A DNA stretch of 64,000 bases from Odobenus rosmarus divergens (GCF_000321225.1 NW_004450401.1:3131967-3195966), one strand, 5' to 3'. Shown: positions 23,626 to 36,216, counted from the first letter of the stretch. Numbers and translations are program-made. Notes: a model not told the origin generated them from the sequence alone.

Positions 23626-24574
23626 AAAATCTGGATCAAGCTATGCACCATAATGTTTCTAAGACCTTTATTGTGGGATAGCTGATACTATCAGAACTTT
23701 TTTTAAGTATTTTTCTTTCCGGGTTCAGATATAGGAAGTTAGCTCTACAGTATTTAGATTCAAATTTCTGGAGAATGGGCCTGGTACTTTCTTTGCACAC
23801 ACAGCACCCAGTGAGAGGCTTGAATTTCTTCTTGTGGCTGGAGGATACGGCAAACACAACAGGGAATTAGGGGGCAGGCTGAGCATGTGCACGGCTATGA
23901 AGCATCAGCACTTGCTCGTTACCTCAGACCGTGGCTGGCTCTCCAGCTGCCTCCACCCCAGCTATGGTGGGTTTGGGTTTGGGTTTGGCAGGCTGTGAAG
24001 AGGAGCCTTCCCTCTAGCGGGTACTCAGTATTAGTCAGATTTAAATAATCCCAAGGCAAATATCATCTCTTGAAAGGAGTCTAGGTATCCTGGATTCAAG
24101 CTGAGCAACCATACTCTGAGGGATCAAACTGGCCCCCATGAAGGAAATAAGTGAGGCCCAGAACACCAGAGAGAGAAACCCCAACCCAACATCTCAAAGA
24201 CTTTAGGGCAATGGTTTTCAAACTGCAGGCGGTAACCTATCTAAGGGTGACAAAATCATTTTAGTGGATGGTGACAAGCTTTTTTTTTTTAATGAGCTAG
24301 AGAAATATATTACATAAATACATACTGCTTCAGAAAACTTTTTTGTGAATGTGTGTTTTTTCTGGGGTATAATATAAAATGAGTGTGTAGCTGGTTGTGT
24401 ATCTGGCTGAAATATACTGCCTTAGGGGGAAGATACTTAAAGCAAGAATTACCACCCTGACACTCAGCCCAAAAGCCTTACTTTGCTTTCCTTTCTTTTT
24501 ATCAGGAATAGCTTGAGGCATTTCTTATTCCTTTCCATTTCATTCATCTTGTATTCATTAGACTTGGGGTAATC
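23626..24574. other. Intergenic, hAT-like piece only
   Basis: Also contains four GGGTTT units at 23969-23990, too short to be telomeric. Confidence 0.4.
24205..24335 (+). mobile_element. hAT-like DNA transposon fragment, tentative
   Basis: GGTTTTCAAACTGCAGGCGG followed by ATTTTAGTGGATGGTGACAA looks like a non-autonomous hAT end. Family uncertain. Confidence 0.35.
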
Positions 24575-24594
24575 AAGAAAAATGCATTTTGTCT

Positions 24595-24633
24595 GCATTG
24601 GTGGTATAGTGGTGAGCATAGCTGCCTTCCAAG
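24595..24633 (+). pseudogene. 5' half of tRNA-Gly(TCC), inserted with target-site duplication
   Basis: These 39 bases match nucleotides 1-39 of glycine tRNA with anticodon TCC. One difference, at base 3, looks like CpG decay. Similarity ends just 3' of the anticodon. A 16-bp direct repeat flanks it (AAGAAAAATGCATTTT at 24575-24590 and AAGAAGAATGCATTTT at 24631-24646), with one mismatch. Three bases (AAG) are shared by tRNA and target, and four extra bases (GTCT) lie at the 5' junction. No poly(A) is present. Confidence 0.82.
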
Positions 24634-24834
24634 AAGAATGCATTTTATTTCTGTTCCTTCTATGCCCCTTCTCCCTTCCAGTTGGTGCCCTGGGTGGGCT
24701 AAGGTTGGACTGCTCCATTTCTCTCTCCTAGCTGGCAAAATAATCAAGAGTGAACTAGGCTGTTGGGTTCTGGGAGGGGATTGGAACAGGCTTCTTATCT
24801 GAGACAGGTGGAGCCAATGAAGAAATTACTAGAT

Positions 24835-25020
24835 GGGCACCTGGGTGGCTCAGTCAGTTAAGCGTCTGCCTTCAGCTCAGGTCATGATCCTAGGGTTCTG
24901 GGATCAAGCCCCATGTCCCCTTGCCCTGCGGGGAGCCTGCTTCTCCAGCTCCCTCTGCCCCTCCCCCGCCCCTGCTTGTGCACTCTCTCTCTCAAATAAA
25001 TAAAAATCTTTAAAAAAAAA
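24835..25020 (+). mobile_element. CanSINE
   Basis: Flanked by AAATTACTAGA. Confidence 0.93.
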
Positions 25021-25199
25021 AAATTACTAGAAATCTCATTTGGATCCTCAAATCCAAGGAAGTAGGCAGAAATCCAAAGCCAATGTGCAGAGGAAAACAG
25101 TGTCAGAAACAAGGATGGGGAAGGAAAGGTTGATCTTGCAGTGCTGAAATGGGAGGACAGGAGGCAAAAAAGAAGAATCCCCAAAGTGAGAAACACCCA

Positions 25200-25530
25200 C
25201 AGCAATGTTTCATGATTTGAAAACTAGAAAAGCTAAAACATACAAATTATTTCCTTATCTACCAATTTACATATTTTAAATGTGCCAAAAGAAGATGACA
25301 GGGGTATGGGTTACATGGGTGTATGCATTTCCAACTTATATAGCTAAAAATTGTGCATTTCAATGTACATATATTTTAATTTAAAAAATGATAATAATTA
25401 AGAGTGGGAAGTGTATAAAGGTATGGATAGATCAAGAATGGCAGATTGTTAGTGAAAGGTACATGGGGATTCATTATACTCTTATTTACTTTGTATATGA
25501 AATTTTCTACAAATGTCTCACAATGCCTTT
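25200..25530 (+). mobile_element. Old L1 3' UTR fragment
   Basis: GGTACATGGGGATTCATTAT and the following ATGAAATTTTCTACAA are typical of old L1M 3' ends. Confidence 0.5.
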
Positions 25531-26884
25531 AACACTCCTTCTTGTTATTAATCCATCCAAGGGCTAATATGATCTTTTCTTCATAAACTCAAACCAACAT
25601 GGAAGCAATGAATTCACTAGACTGTTTCCACATTCCTGGCGGCTCCCAACAGCCAAGTACTGAAGTTGCATTAGACCGGATGGTCCAGGAGCGGCCAATC
25701 TACCATAGTCACACTTGGTAATCAGAAGGGATCTAAGAGATGGAGATGGTGGCTTTGTGTCTGAAACATGTACTAAATCCAGCATTTCTCCATTGACCCC
25801 CTAGATCTCTCTGAAGTCAGACCTTCCCAGGAACCTGTGAAGGTAGAAGAGACTTATGCTTGTTATTTCACTGCATTCATAATTAAGGAGGCAGCAAGGC
25901 CTGTACCTTGCCTGACATTGCAAATTATGAATAGAGAGGGTGCGGTGGCAACAGCTGGCAATTCAACATGTGTGGTTTGCTTTAACAGGAAGCCACAAAC
26001 TAATCTTTGAGGCTCAACACAGCATGAAACCCATAGAATTACTTGCTCAGGGCTAAGAAATGAAAGGCCTGCTGGTGAGGAAATGGCCCCCTCATCCACC
26101 TCCTCATTAACAGCCCCAGAGAGAGGGTGTGCTGCCAAAGGCTGGTCTTGATGTCTAATGATATGAGGCAGACCTGGAGCACTAACGTGAAGTGATATAA
26201 TAGAAAGGTGTTCTAGTCTTGGATCTTCAAGTAGCTATGCAGTATTGGGCAACCCACCCAGCTACGCTATACTTTCATTTCCTCAACTGTAACATGATCT
26301 GGCTGATATTTCTAAAATTCCATTATTTATTTGCCATAAAGTTTCATTCACCCATTACTGGCAAGTTATTGGTAAGGTAGAATTGTCCTCGGCTCATGTG
26401 TTACCTAGTTCTTGACAAGGGTCAGTCTCACAAGCACAGAGAATAGTGATTACTTCTATGCGGTGATTTAGGGCATAATGAGATGAAATCCCAAGCTTGC
26501 AAACTCCTCACTAGCTATAGCATTTCCTAAAATTACAGAAGAGATTTTTTTCTTTGCATTTTGGAGGTTCCTCTTTAAGACACCCTATTAAAATGGAAAT
26601 GCTCCTGGAAGACTACTAAGCCCTAAGCATTGATTTAAAACTTTGTAGAAATAGTCCATTAGATAGACAGGCCTTGTGGGTAGGAGAAGGGACTGAAGAA
26701 GAATGTGAAGGCGCTGATGTGAATCCAGTGCACTTCTTGGGCTCCACTACCCCAAGTGGTAGACCAGTTGGCACAGGAAAGGAGCTATGAAAGGAATAAG
26801 GTTAGAGAATACTTTGGGGAGACTTGACTCAGTTGCAGTCAACCTGAATTTTAGCACATGATTCCAAAGTTACTTACATCTGCG
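25531..26884. other. Intergenic, one MIR
   Basis: Mostly unique DNA with no coding frame of note. Confidence 0.45.
26195..26335 (+). mobile_element. MIR fragment
   Basis: Diverged MIR: ATTGGGCAACCCACCCAGCT, TTCATTTCCTCAACTGTAAC. Confidence 0.6.
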
Positions 26885-27273
26885 TTGGGTACTGAATGTG
26901 TGTCCCCCTCAAATCCACACCTTGAAACCCTAAGCCCCACTTTGATGGAATTTGGAGATGGGGCCTCTGGGAGGTAATTAGGGCTAGATGAGGCTAGGAG
27001 AGTTCCCATGATGGAATTAGCACCTTATTGGAGGAGACACAAAAGAGATTGCTCTCTCCCTCACCACACACACTCTCCGAAGATAGGTCACATGAACACA
27101 CAGCAAGAAGGCAGCCATCTGTAAGCCAGGAAGAGAGCTCTCACCAGAACTGGATGCTGCCAGCCATCGATCTGGGACTTTCCAGCCTCCACAACTCTGA
27201 GAAAATAAACTTTGGTCATTTAAGCCACCCACTCTGTGGGTATTTTAGCATAGCAGCCCAAGCTGACTAATAC
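26885..27273 (+). mobile_element. MLT1-type LTR (ERVL-MaLR)
   Basis: It reads from GTACTGAATGTGTGTCCCCC through GAAAATAAACTTTGG to AGCTGACTAATACA, a nearly full-length solo LTR in plus orientation. Confidence 0.75.
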
Positions 27274-27869
27274 AGTCTCCTTTTAATCATGTGGCCCCCT
27301 TCCCTTTCAGTGTTAGCCATGAGTCAGTCTGTTAAATCAGGCATGAAAGAAATGTCCCCAAAACATCTGGCAAGGGAATATTCTTAAACATTATTCCTCT
27401 CCTGGAGACTACCAAGCTGGTGCTGTTATTAGATGCATCCAGTGCACTTCTCGCCCCCGAGAAGTTTTCTGACTACTTTTGGATGATCCAATCAAACAAG
27501 GTGGTTGTATTTCCTAAAGGAACGCCTCTCTCTTAACTTGTCCCACATGTGAAATAGGTTTACTAACTTGATATGTGTTGGAAAAGTTGAAAGGCTTTTA
27601 ATGGTTTTTTTTTTTAATTATCAACAGTTTCAAACATGCTCCAAAAGTAAAGAGTAGCATAAAGAGCATCCACATACTCACCACTCAGATTCAGTGATTG
27701 CTTGTGAAGATTTTAAAGAAAAATACACAGTGAGAGAAAAAGTATTATATCTGCAAAGTAGTAAGTGTGCCATGGGGGAAAGAAACTCATTATTTTGTGG
27801 GGTATAAATACACTATCGAGCTATAGGAAAACATATCTAATCCTTCTTCAACTACATACAAGGGTAAAT
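27274..27869. other. Intergenic
   Basis: 27600-27720 may be an old antisense L1 end; otherwise unique. Confidence 0.35.
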
Positions 27870-27883
27870 TTGACCTAAGTTTT

Positions 27884-28038
27884 TTTTAAGATTTTATTTA
27901 TTTATTTGTCAGAGAGAGAGACAGTAGGGGGAGCGGCAGGCCAGGAAAGGAGCCTCATGTGGGCCCTGACCCCAGGACCCTGGGATCATGACTCAAGCCG
28001 AAGGCAGACACTTAACCAACTGAGCCACCGAGGCATCC
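27884..28038 (-). mobile_element. CanSINE, internally shortened
   Basis: Flanked by TTGACCTAAGTTTT; part of the body is missing. Confidence 0.9.
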
Positions 28039-28084
28039 CTTGACCTAAGTTTTAAAAATTGAATTATTTAACTAAACAAACAAG

Positions 28085-28320
28085 CAAAGTTAAAGAGAGA
28101 GAGAGAGACAAACCAAGAAACAGACTCTTAACTATAGAGGAGGAATGATGGTTACCAGTGGGGAGAGATGGGGGATGGGTGAAAATAGGTGATGGGGGCA
28201 TTTGTTGGGATGAGCACTGGGTGATGTATGGAAGTGTTGAACCACTACACTGTCTACCTGAAACTAATATAGCACTGTATGTTAACCATACTGGAAATAA
28301 AATTAAAAATTTAATTTAAA
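28085..28320 (+). mobile_element. L1 3' end fragment
   Basis: It contains AACAGACTCTTAACTATAGA and GATGAGCACTGGGTGATGTA and ends at an A-rich tail near 28320. Confidence 0.8.
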
Positions 28321-29024
28321 AAATTAAAACTACATTCTTTAATAAAATGGAAACATTAAATATTCAGGGATAAACCTTTTTTCTTTCAGTGGGCTTTTGA
28401 TGTTTCCTTCTCTTCAGAGGACCCCAGGAAAGGGTTCCTGACAGAGGGCTCCATGGACAGACAGACTCCCCTTCTTCATATCCCAGTTCTTTTAGCAGTC
28501 TCCTGAGGGAGAAACCTAGGGGCGTCATTCCCCCAATCCTGCTGCATCCTCCCACAGATTCCCATCTGATCCTTTTTACAAATGCAGTTAAATTCTCGAA
28601 GTGTCATCATTTCCACACTGGATTTTCAGAGCCTACTCTTGACTGACATCCTAACAGCATGGTTTCCTTAAAATTCTGCAAGGACATATGCCAGGTGACA
28701 TATTTATGTCACTAAATCCATATAGTGGTTCCAGTTCCTGGGAAAGTAAATTTCCCTTGCTACCAGACCAGAGACTAGACTCCCATGGATCACGTCAGGT
28801 CACTGCTTTTTTCGTCTCCTTCAGCCTACCTCTCCATGTTCCCAGTGAGTGGTCTTCAAGGTTGTGACATGGTACTTTCTCTTCTCTACCAACCTTGTAT
28901 TTAGAAAGTTCTTCCCTGTGAGCTTTTCCTAACCTCTTCTTCCCCTTTTACTGTACATCTCTTTAAAATTACATTTACTTGTGGGGAGGAACCTATCAAG
29001 ACTGCCTAAAAGAGGTACTCTTTT
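28321..29024. other. Intergenic, nothing recognised
   Basis: Unique sequence without an open frame of interest. Confidence 0.45.
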
Positions 29025-29400
29025 TTTCTTTTAATTCCAGTGTAATCAACATAGAGTGTTATATCAGTTTCAGGTGTACAATGTAGCGGTTCAACAGTTC
29101 CATATATTACTCAGTGCTCATCAAGATAAGTGTACTCTTAATCCCCTTCACCTATTTCACCCATCCTTCTCCCCTCTGGTAACCATCTGTTCTCTAGAGT
29201 TAAGAGTCTGATGAAGAAGATGTGGTACATACACACAATGGAATATCACTCAGCCATAAAAAAGAATGAAATCTGTACATTCACGACAACATGGGTGGAG
29301 CTAAAATGTAGAACGCTAAGCAAAATAAGCCAATCAGAGAAAGACAAATACCATGTGATAACACTCATGTGAAGAATTTAAAAAACAAAACAGTGAACAA
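29025..29400 (-). mobile_element. Twin-primed L1 with inverted 5' part
   Basis: 29025-29215 is antisense L1 3' end (CAGTTTCAGGTGTACAATGT). 29216-29400 abruptly switches to sense L1 (CAATGGAATATCACTCAGCC). This head-to-head structure is typical of twin priming during L1 insertion. Confidence 0.75.
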
Positions 29401-30659
29401 AGCCAACAAAAGAGACAACGCAGAAAGAGGTGCTTCTCTTCCTGTCTTCACTCACAGCATGAGAATAAGTGCTCCAGAAGTTACACAATGCATCTGCTAA
29501 ACCCATTGTGTTCACATTCAGGGGCTGAGCTTTTTCGTGTTTGAGAGATGGTTTAAGAGTGTTCCAGATGCTTTTGAGGCACATCTTGTAAAAATACTCA
29601 TTTAAATGTTAAACTCTAAGGCTTCAGAGAGCTGTAGGAGTACTGAACGTGCTAGTGTTTGATGCTTTGGGTAATGATCTGATTACTCCAAAATGACATG
29701 ACAGTGGGTAAGAAAAAGAGGATGAGTACAAACTAGTTGATAGCATCTTCCAGAGAGTCTACTTTTATGATTTTTAAATACAAACACTGCCTCACATGAA
29801 CACAATTGCTTTCATCTCAAACTTTTACTATGATTACTGCCATTATAAGCGGTTCACAGTTGTGTAGCAAAATCAGCGACTTTCAAAGCCTGGGACCAAA
29901 AGCCAAAGATAGCTTTCTAGTACCACCTTGTGGCTAACCTATTAATACACATTTTAAGCTGATGACTATGTAGCTAGATCTGTAGGTACATACACAGAGT
30001 ATTAGCAAAATATGCATTTTTCGATGCATATATAATTACATATGTAACAAATGTTAGAGCAGGAAGAAATTTTACAATTATTTAAACCTCAGGTGGTAGG
30101 AACAGATTTCATTCTGCAGATGCGCAGGACTTAATTTCTCTCTAATTAACCTAATCTCAGTTAATTCAGGGGCCCCCTAGTCTATCCCTAGGCTTGATTC
30201 TAAATTCTAGAGGATTTAAAGGGTGTCAGGTCATCAGGAAGTGTGAGAAGGCGTTTCTGATCCTCAGTTGTCAAATAACGTAAGTCACTTCTGTGTCCTC
30301 CGTTACTTGTCCCCAGCCACAAGAAACCTTCAGGTCCAGTGTATAACTGCCGATTCTGCACCCCACCTGCTGCTTTACACCCCACTGAGCCCCACCTGCC
30401 TTGGCACACCACACCACCATTCTTTCCTGGCCTGTCTCCCCGGGGCTCCACCTGGGGAAGCAGCACAATGTCATTCTGTACTAGGATCTCCCAAACCATC
30501 CAGAGTGTGTGTTTTGTTTTCTTCTAGGACAGCAGGGCTCACTCCTTTGTAGTGACTCATGGGCATGTTAGAACGTGACTCCTTCCTCTCCCAAGTCTCC
30601 CTATTTCTCCTTCCCACAGGCCCTGGCACCCCTTCTTCTACTCTGTTTCAATAAGCTTG
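29401..30659. other. Intergenic, nothing recognised
   Basis: No transposon seen. Short frames at 30200-30550 occur on both strands and are not convincing. Confidence 0.45.
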
Positions 30660-31055
30660 ACCTTTTTTATTTTTTAAACATTTCACATCTAAGTAATACT
30701 ATGCAGGATTTGTCTTTCTCTGGCTTATTTCACTTAGCATGACACCCTCCACTTTCATCTATGTTGTAGCAAAAGACAGGATTTCCTTCTTTTTTAAGGC
30801 TGAATAATATTCCATTATATAGAGAGAGAATACATATATCACATTTTCTTGATCTATTCATCCATTGACACTCAGGTGTTTCCATACCTTGGCTATTGTG
30901 AATAATGCTGCAATGCACATGGGAGTGCAGATATCTCTTCCAGATAATGGTTCCATTTCCTTTGGATATATACCCAGAAGTAGGAAAGCTGGATCATATG
31001 GTAGTTCTTTTTTTAATCTCTTGAGGAAACTCCATACTATTTTTCCATTAAGAAA
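30660..31055 (-). mobile_element. L1 fragment, antisense
   Basis: GCTGAATAATATTCCATTAT and GGATATATACCCAGAAGTAG are reverse complements of the L1 ORF2 3' region. Confidence 0.85.
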
Positions 31056-32134
31056 CTACAAGACTGACCTCTAAGACTCCACTATAGAAAAGTAGCAGCC
31101 CTCTCCATAGTGGATCAATGTGTTCATATTTGTGAAGGACACTGAGAACAAGGTAAGGCAGGCCTTGACTGCCTGCAGCTCCCAAGCCTTCAGCATCAAT
31201 GCCTAGTCCTCCTCAAAGGAGGACCTGTCTCCTCACAGGCAAGAAAGCTCAATGAGGGCCATGCTCTTTGCAAACTACAGAATATTGTGTATTGGCAATC
31301 CCGGGGTCTGAGACTTTCCAGCCCAAACTGATGCCATTTCCCTTACACCCTCTCCTCTGGCCTGGCCTATGGGGGTCTAGACCTAGGATACCCCCAGATT
31401 TCCTCCCCTAGATGTGGGTACATGTGCTCACTGGAAGCTGATTCCTCTATAGAAACTTCTGGTCCATCAGTATTGCCCTCAGGGCAGCTTACCATCACCT
31501 ACCTCCCAGTTTCAAGATTACCAAATCTGCCTTCACATAAAGCCCGTCCACTTCATCCTCCTCTGTATTGGCAAGCTGGTGAATGTGGCAGGCAAGAGGT
31601 CCACAATTTCAGGGGCTCAACATCTCAGTCCCCGGGGTAAGAAGGTGATGTCTACTGAGGAGGGCTGAGGCTCTACAGGAAGTAAGCATACAGAGATGAG
31701 GATGAGGGGGTGAGGATGAGAGGGAATCACTCTAACCTAAAATCCTCCCTTGTTTCCCTGACATCCCTAGGGCAAAGACCAAGCTTCATATTGTGAAATT
31801 CAGAGCTGCTCTGCATCTCAGTGCTCCTAGGCTCTCCATTGTCACCTCCCACCAACACAGAACTTCTAATAATAGCCTGTCTCAAACACTGAGTTATACC
31901 TCTGTTTCTCTGCACATGTTGCCCCATCCCTTCTGTCTTTTGAACATGGAACTCTACGTAGGCAAGGTCCTGATCTGGTGTTCAGCATCTGGAGCAGGGC
32001 CAGTCCCCAAGTCAGCGAGTGTAAGGAACCAAACTGCCAGTTCAGGTCCACTCTGGGGCATGGAAGCTGGGTTTCTGGCAGGTGCATGGAGCCAGGGTCC
32101 CTCACCCCCACCTTTGGCTTCCCTGCTCCCCAGA
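31056..32134. other. Upstream flank of the TMED9-like pseudogene
   Basis: GC-richer than its surroundings and without L1 or SINE. Probably part of the duplicated gene's intron, but I cannot find earlier TMED exons. Confidence 0.45.
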
Positions 32135-32910
32135 CTGTTCACTTGGACATGCAGTTGGGTGAACACACCAGTGATTATGTGGAATCTGTGGCCAACAACA
32201 AGCTGACCTGCAGCATTTGTGCATGCAGCAGCTGGTGGAGCAGGTGGGGTAGACAGAGCAGATCCAGAAGAAGCAGGAATACTGGAGGGTGAGGGGCTTG
32301 GCTGCCCCAGTTGAGACAGGGAATGTGTAACTCCCAGGGAGCAAGTCTTCCAACTCTTGGAGGAGGGTGGGATTCAGTCCTAGCCAGGCACCTTCTCCGT
32401 TCTCCCCTAGCACAGTGTCAAGAGAAGCACTTCTGGCACACCAGGAAGAACACCAATCAGTGAGTGCACTGTGGTCCATTCTACAGACCTCATCCTTGTG
32501 GCCATTGGCATCTGGCAGATGCAGCACCTCAAGAGCTTCCTTAAAACCAAGAAGCTGGTGTAGATGGGCCCCAGAGACCTAGCATCCACTCACTATCCTT
32601 CTGTTGACTGATAGGAAGCAGCCTGGCCTGGTCTATCTCTTGCCTTTCCCCATCACTCCCAACCCCACAGGGCTTCTTTGCTACTTGCAGGGCGACAGAG
32701 GATCTCTTTGAACTGGTTTCTCAGCCAGCACTGGGGAGAGGATGGGTTTCCAGTTGGAGACACTTGGACAGAAGAAGCTGTGGGCTCCATTGTGACTCCG
32801 TGATGCTAAGCAGAAAGGGGTAAAGGTGCTCCCAACCCCTGTGTTAAACAGGTGGATGAACTGTCCCAAGATGGAGAAATAAGAGGGAAAATAAACTGCT
32901 TTCTAACCTA
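32135..32910 (+). pseudogene. TMED9-like p24 family pseudogene, last two exons, intron retained
   Basis: Two exon-like blocks match the C-terminal part of p24 cargo receptors of the TMED9/TMED4 type. Block one (32135-32288) reads VHLDMQLGEHTSDYVES and then the luminal coiled coil, which has lost frame. It follows a CCCCAG acceptor and ends at a GTGAGG donor. Block two (32411-32561) follows a TTCTCCCCTAG acceptor. It carries the relic of the membrane segment and the cytosolic tail ending in Lys-Lys-Leu-Val, then a 3' UTR-like stretch with AATAAA near 32889. Damage includes a TGA where an Arg codon stood, a one-base deletion in the membrane segment and scrambled frame in the coiled coil. The 122-bp GT-AG intron shows this is an old gene duplicate, not a retrocopy. 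I could not find the upstream exons. TMED11 is another possible parent. Confidence 0.8.
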
Positions 32911-34019
32911 AACGTTTGTTGCCTCCCACTCTGCAATTCATTCTGGTGTTTTATGTGTCTAACCAGATATTGATGTGAAGCCTTGCATGCATTGGTGGGA
33001 GACTGATCCCAAAATGGTTGGGGTAAAGGGGTGTGACCCAGAAGCCTTGGCAACATGTGGAGAGACCTTTCCAGAAAATTCCAATTTGGGCCCATCTTTT
33101 GGATAACCTGAGTGCTTGTGATGATCCTGTGCCTGTCCTTGGGTTCCAGTCAGATTCATGTGCTATTCCACTCCAGTCACCCTGACTTCTGGGTTCTTCC
33201 AGGAGATCAGATGAGCATGTTGGTTTTCCTACTATTTTTCAGTCAATCTGGGTCTCTATGATGTCATTGGTTGAATTTTTTCAGGAAATGCTCACTTTTA
33301 TAGGGTTCTAAATCACTGTTTCCATTATATTTAGCACACCCTGTAACTCAGTCTTCACATGTACACACAGGTGCAAATGACCAGGCGTCCATGCCCCCAT
33401 TGCTTCTGCCTGATCTTGCCCACATTTTATCAAGACTGTGCTGGTTGCCCTTTTGGAATATAGTCATCTCTCCTTAGAATTTGATATTTTCTGTTATAAG
33501 GAAATTCACTGGTTGGTACCCTCAACAAAATCAAGTCCAAATTGTCAAGGCCAAGGATATCATTAAAGGGAGATTCCACATGAGGAGGAGGAGACATGAC
33601 AGCGCCAGCTCTTGGGGCCTGAGATAGACTCACCTTCGGGATACTCTTGAGGAATGACTGCAAGCCTCAGGGATGCTGCTTATTTGTGGGTCTGGCTACA
33701 ATGGTCTCTGAAGGTATCGACGGGACTTACCTGAAGGCTCAGGAAGAGGGGTGGAAACCATTGTAGAGTAACCTCTGATCAATGTGACCTTAGGATCCAT
33801 TTCCCTCACCTAAAGCTGAGAGTGTGGTGCTCTGCTCTCCACTGCAGGGGAAACACAGTGACCCAGACAGGCACATTTTTGCCCACAGAGCCTGTGATCT
33901 GACACCAAATGAGGCAGAAGGTTGAACAAGACATAAGAGTGATGCATATTTCCGAGAAGGGCACAGGCCAGGGGCAACATGACAGGAGTCCCAGCCTAGT
34001 CTAGATGATCAAAGAAGGC
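32911..34019. other. Intergenic, source of the copied segment
   Basis: Unique-looking DNA, including 33313-33407. No gene seen. Confidence 0.45.
33313..33407 (+). repeat. Source copy of the segment repeated at 36354-36448
   Basis: Non-L1 sequence whose near copy sits inside the L1 about 3 kb to the right, with six mismatches in 95 bases. I do not recognise it as a named repeat family, but an unnamed one is possible. Confidence 0.75.
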
Positions 34020-35115
34020 TGCTTTTTAGAACCAAGACTCATAACAGGAGTTGGCTGAAGGACGACTGTTCTGGCCAGAGGATAAAGCACAAAAGGAAGC
34101 CCTAAAGGAAGATGATTTTTCAGCGGAAACTTTGCAGGCCAGAAGAAAGTGGCATGATGTATTCAAAATCTGCAGCCAAGAATACTCTCTCCAGCAAGGC
34201 TATGAAGGAGAGATGAAGGGTTTCCCACAAATTTAAAAGAATTCATGACCACTAAACAGCCCTGTAAGAAATGTAAGGGGGACTCTGTGAGTGGAAAACA
34301 AAAACCATAAGTAAGAGTAAGAAAAATGGGAAGCACAAAGGCAGTGAAAATAAGTATATTTGTAAAAATCAGCCAAGAGAAGCACAAAATAAAAGGATAT
34401 AAAATATGATAATAAGTATCTCAAACATGGAGGCGAGAAGAATAATGAGTTCAAAATTAAGTGACAGCTTAATATAAACTGCTATATGCAAAAGATGTTA
34501 TATATAAACTGAATGTTAACCACAAATCAAAAAACAGTAATAGATATACAAAAGTAAAGAGTAAGGAATCCAAGTATATCACTAAAGAAAACCAGCAAAC
34601 CATAAAAGAGAAAAAGAGAAGGATCAGAGAAAAACTACAAAAACCACCACAAAACAAATCACAAGATGTCAATAAATACATATATATCAACAATTACTTT
34701 GAATGTAAATGGACTAAATGCTCCAATCAAAAGACACAGGTGACAGAGTGGATAAAAAAAACAAGACCCTCTATATGCTCCTGGCAAAAGACTCATTTCA
34801 GACTTAAAGACACCGGCAGATTGAAAGTGAGGGGATAGAGAAATATTTATAATGCTACTCTAGCTTTTTTTTTTGACATCCATTTGTAATACTTTTATCA
34901 GAAAAATAAACTTTAAAACAAAGTTTGAAAAAAATTAAAATAAAACAAATTCTGTGAAAAGAGACAAAGACGCTATATAATAATAAAGGGAACAATCCAA
35001 CAAGAAGATATAACAATTGTAAATATATATGCACCCAACATGGGAGCAGCCAAATATGTTAATAACAAACATAAAGGAACTAATTGATAGTAATACAGTA
35101 ATAGTAGGGGACTTT

Positions 35116-35295
35116 GGGGCACCTGGGTGGCTCAGTTGGTTGAGCATCCAACTCTTGATTTCAGCTTGGGTCAAGATCTCCAGGTTGTAGGATCAAGCTC
35201 TGCATCTGGCTCCAGGCTCAGCAGGGTCTGCTTGAGATTCTCTCTCTCCCTCTGTCCCTCCCTGCCCCACACTCTCTCTCTAAAATAAATAAACA
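35116..35295 (+). mobile_element. CanSINE, older subfamily
   Basis: Has the CATCCAACTCTTGATTTCAG variant head. A second SINE sits in its tail, and GTAGGGGACTTT flanks the pair. Confidence 0.9.
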
Positions 35296-35528
35296 GGGGC
35301 ATCTGGGTGGCTCAGTCCGTTAAGCTTCTGCCTTTGGCTCAGGTCATGATCCTGGCATCCTGGGATCAAGCCCCACATTGGGCTCCATGCTCAGCGGGAA
35401 GCCTGATTCTCCCTCTCCCTCTGCCTGCCTGTCTGCCTACTTGTGATCTCTCTTTCTCTCTGTCAAATAAATAAAATCTCTTTTAAAAAATAAATAAATA
35501 AAATAAGGAAATAAATATGTTTTTAAAA
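35296..35528 (+). mobile_element. CanSINE inserted in a SINE tail
   Basis: Younger copy with TGCCTGCCTGTCTGCC middle. It lies inside the target duplication of the preceding SINE, so it came later. Confidence 0.9.
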
Positions 35529-35992
35529 GAGTAGGGGACTTTTAACACCCCACTTACATCGATGGACAGATCATCCAAACAGAAATTGACAAAAAAACAA
35601 AAACAAAAAACAGTGGCTTTGAATGACACACTGGAACAGATGGATTTAACAGATATATTCAGAACATTCCACCCAACAACAGCAGAATACATATTTTTTT
35701 CAAATACACATGGAACATTCTCCAGAACAGATAACATATTAGGCCACAAAACAAGGCTCAACAAATTCAAAAAGATCGAAGTCACACCATGCATCTTTTC
35801 TGACCACAAAGCTATGAAACTAGAAATCAACCACAAGAAAAAATCTGGAAAGACTACAAATACATGGAGGTATAATATGCTACTAAGCAATGAATGGGTC
35901 AGCCAAGAAATCAAAGAAGAAACCAAAAAGTACATGAAACAAATAAAAATAAACAATGAATCATGGAACACTACATCAAAAACTAATGACGA

Positions 35993-36183
35993 CGTGGGGC
36001 GCCTGAGTGGCTCGGTCGTTGGGCGTCTGCCTTCAGCTCGGGTCATGATCCCATGGTCCTGGGATCAAGTCCCACATCGGGCTCCCTCCTCGGCGGGGGG
36101 CCTGCTCTCCCTCTCCCACTCCCCCTGCTTGTGTTCCTGCTCTCGCTATCTCTCTGTCAAATAAATAAATAAAATCTTTAAAA
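35993..36183 (+). mobile_element. CanSINE in L1 tip
   Basis: Flanked by AAAACTAATGACG. Confidence 0.93.
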
Positions 36184-36216
36184 AAAAAACTAATGACGTA
36201 ATGTATGGTGATTAAC

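Noticed and set aside
23969..23990. GGGTTT-type run resembling telomere repeat
   Set aside because: Only about three to four units and not the exact TTAGGG; chance.
35562..36164. 200-residue open frame with L1 ORF2-like protein
   Set aside because: It is a fragment of dead L1 ORF2 running into a SINE, not a gene.
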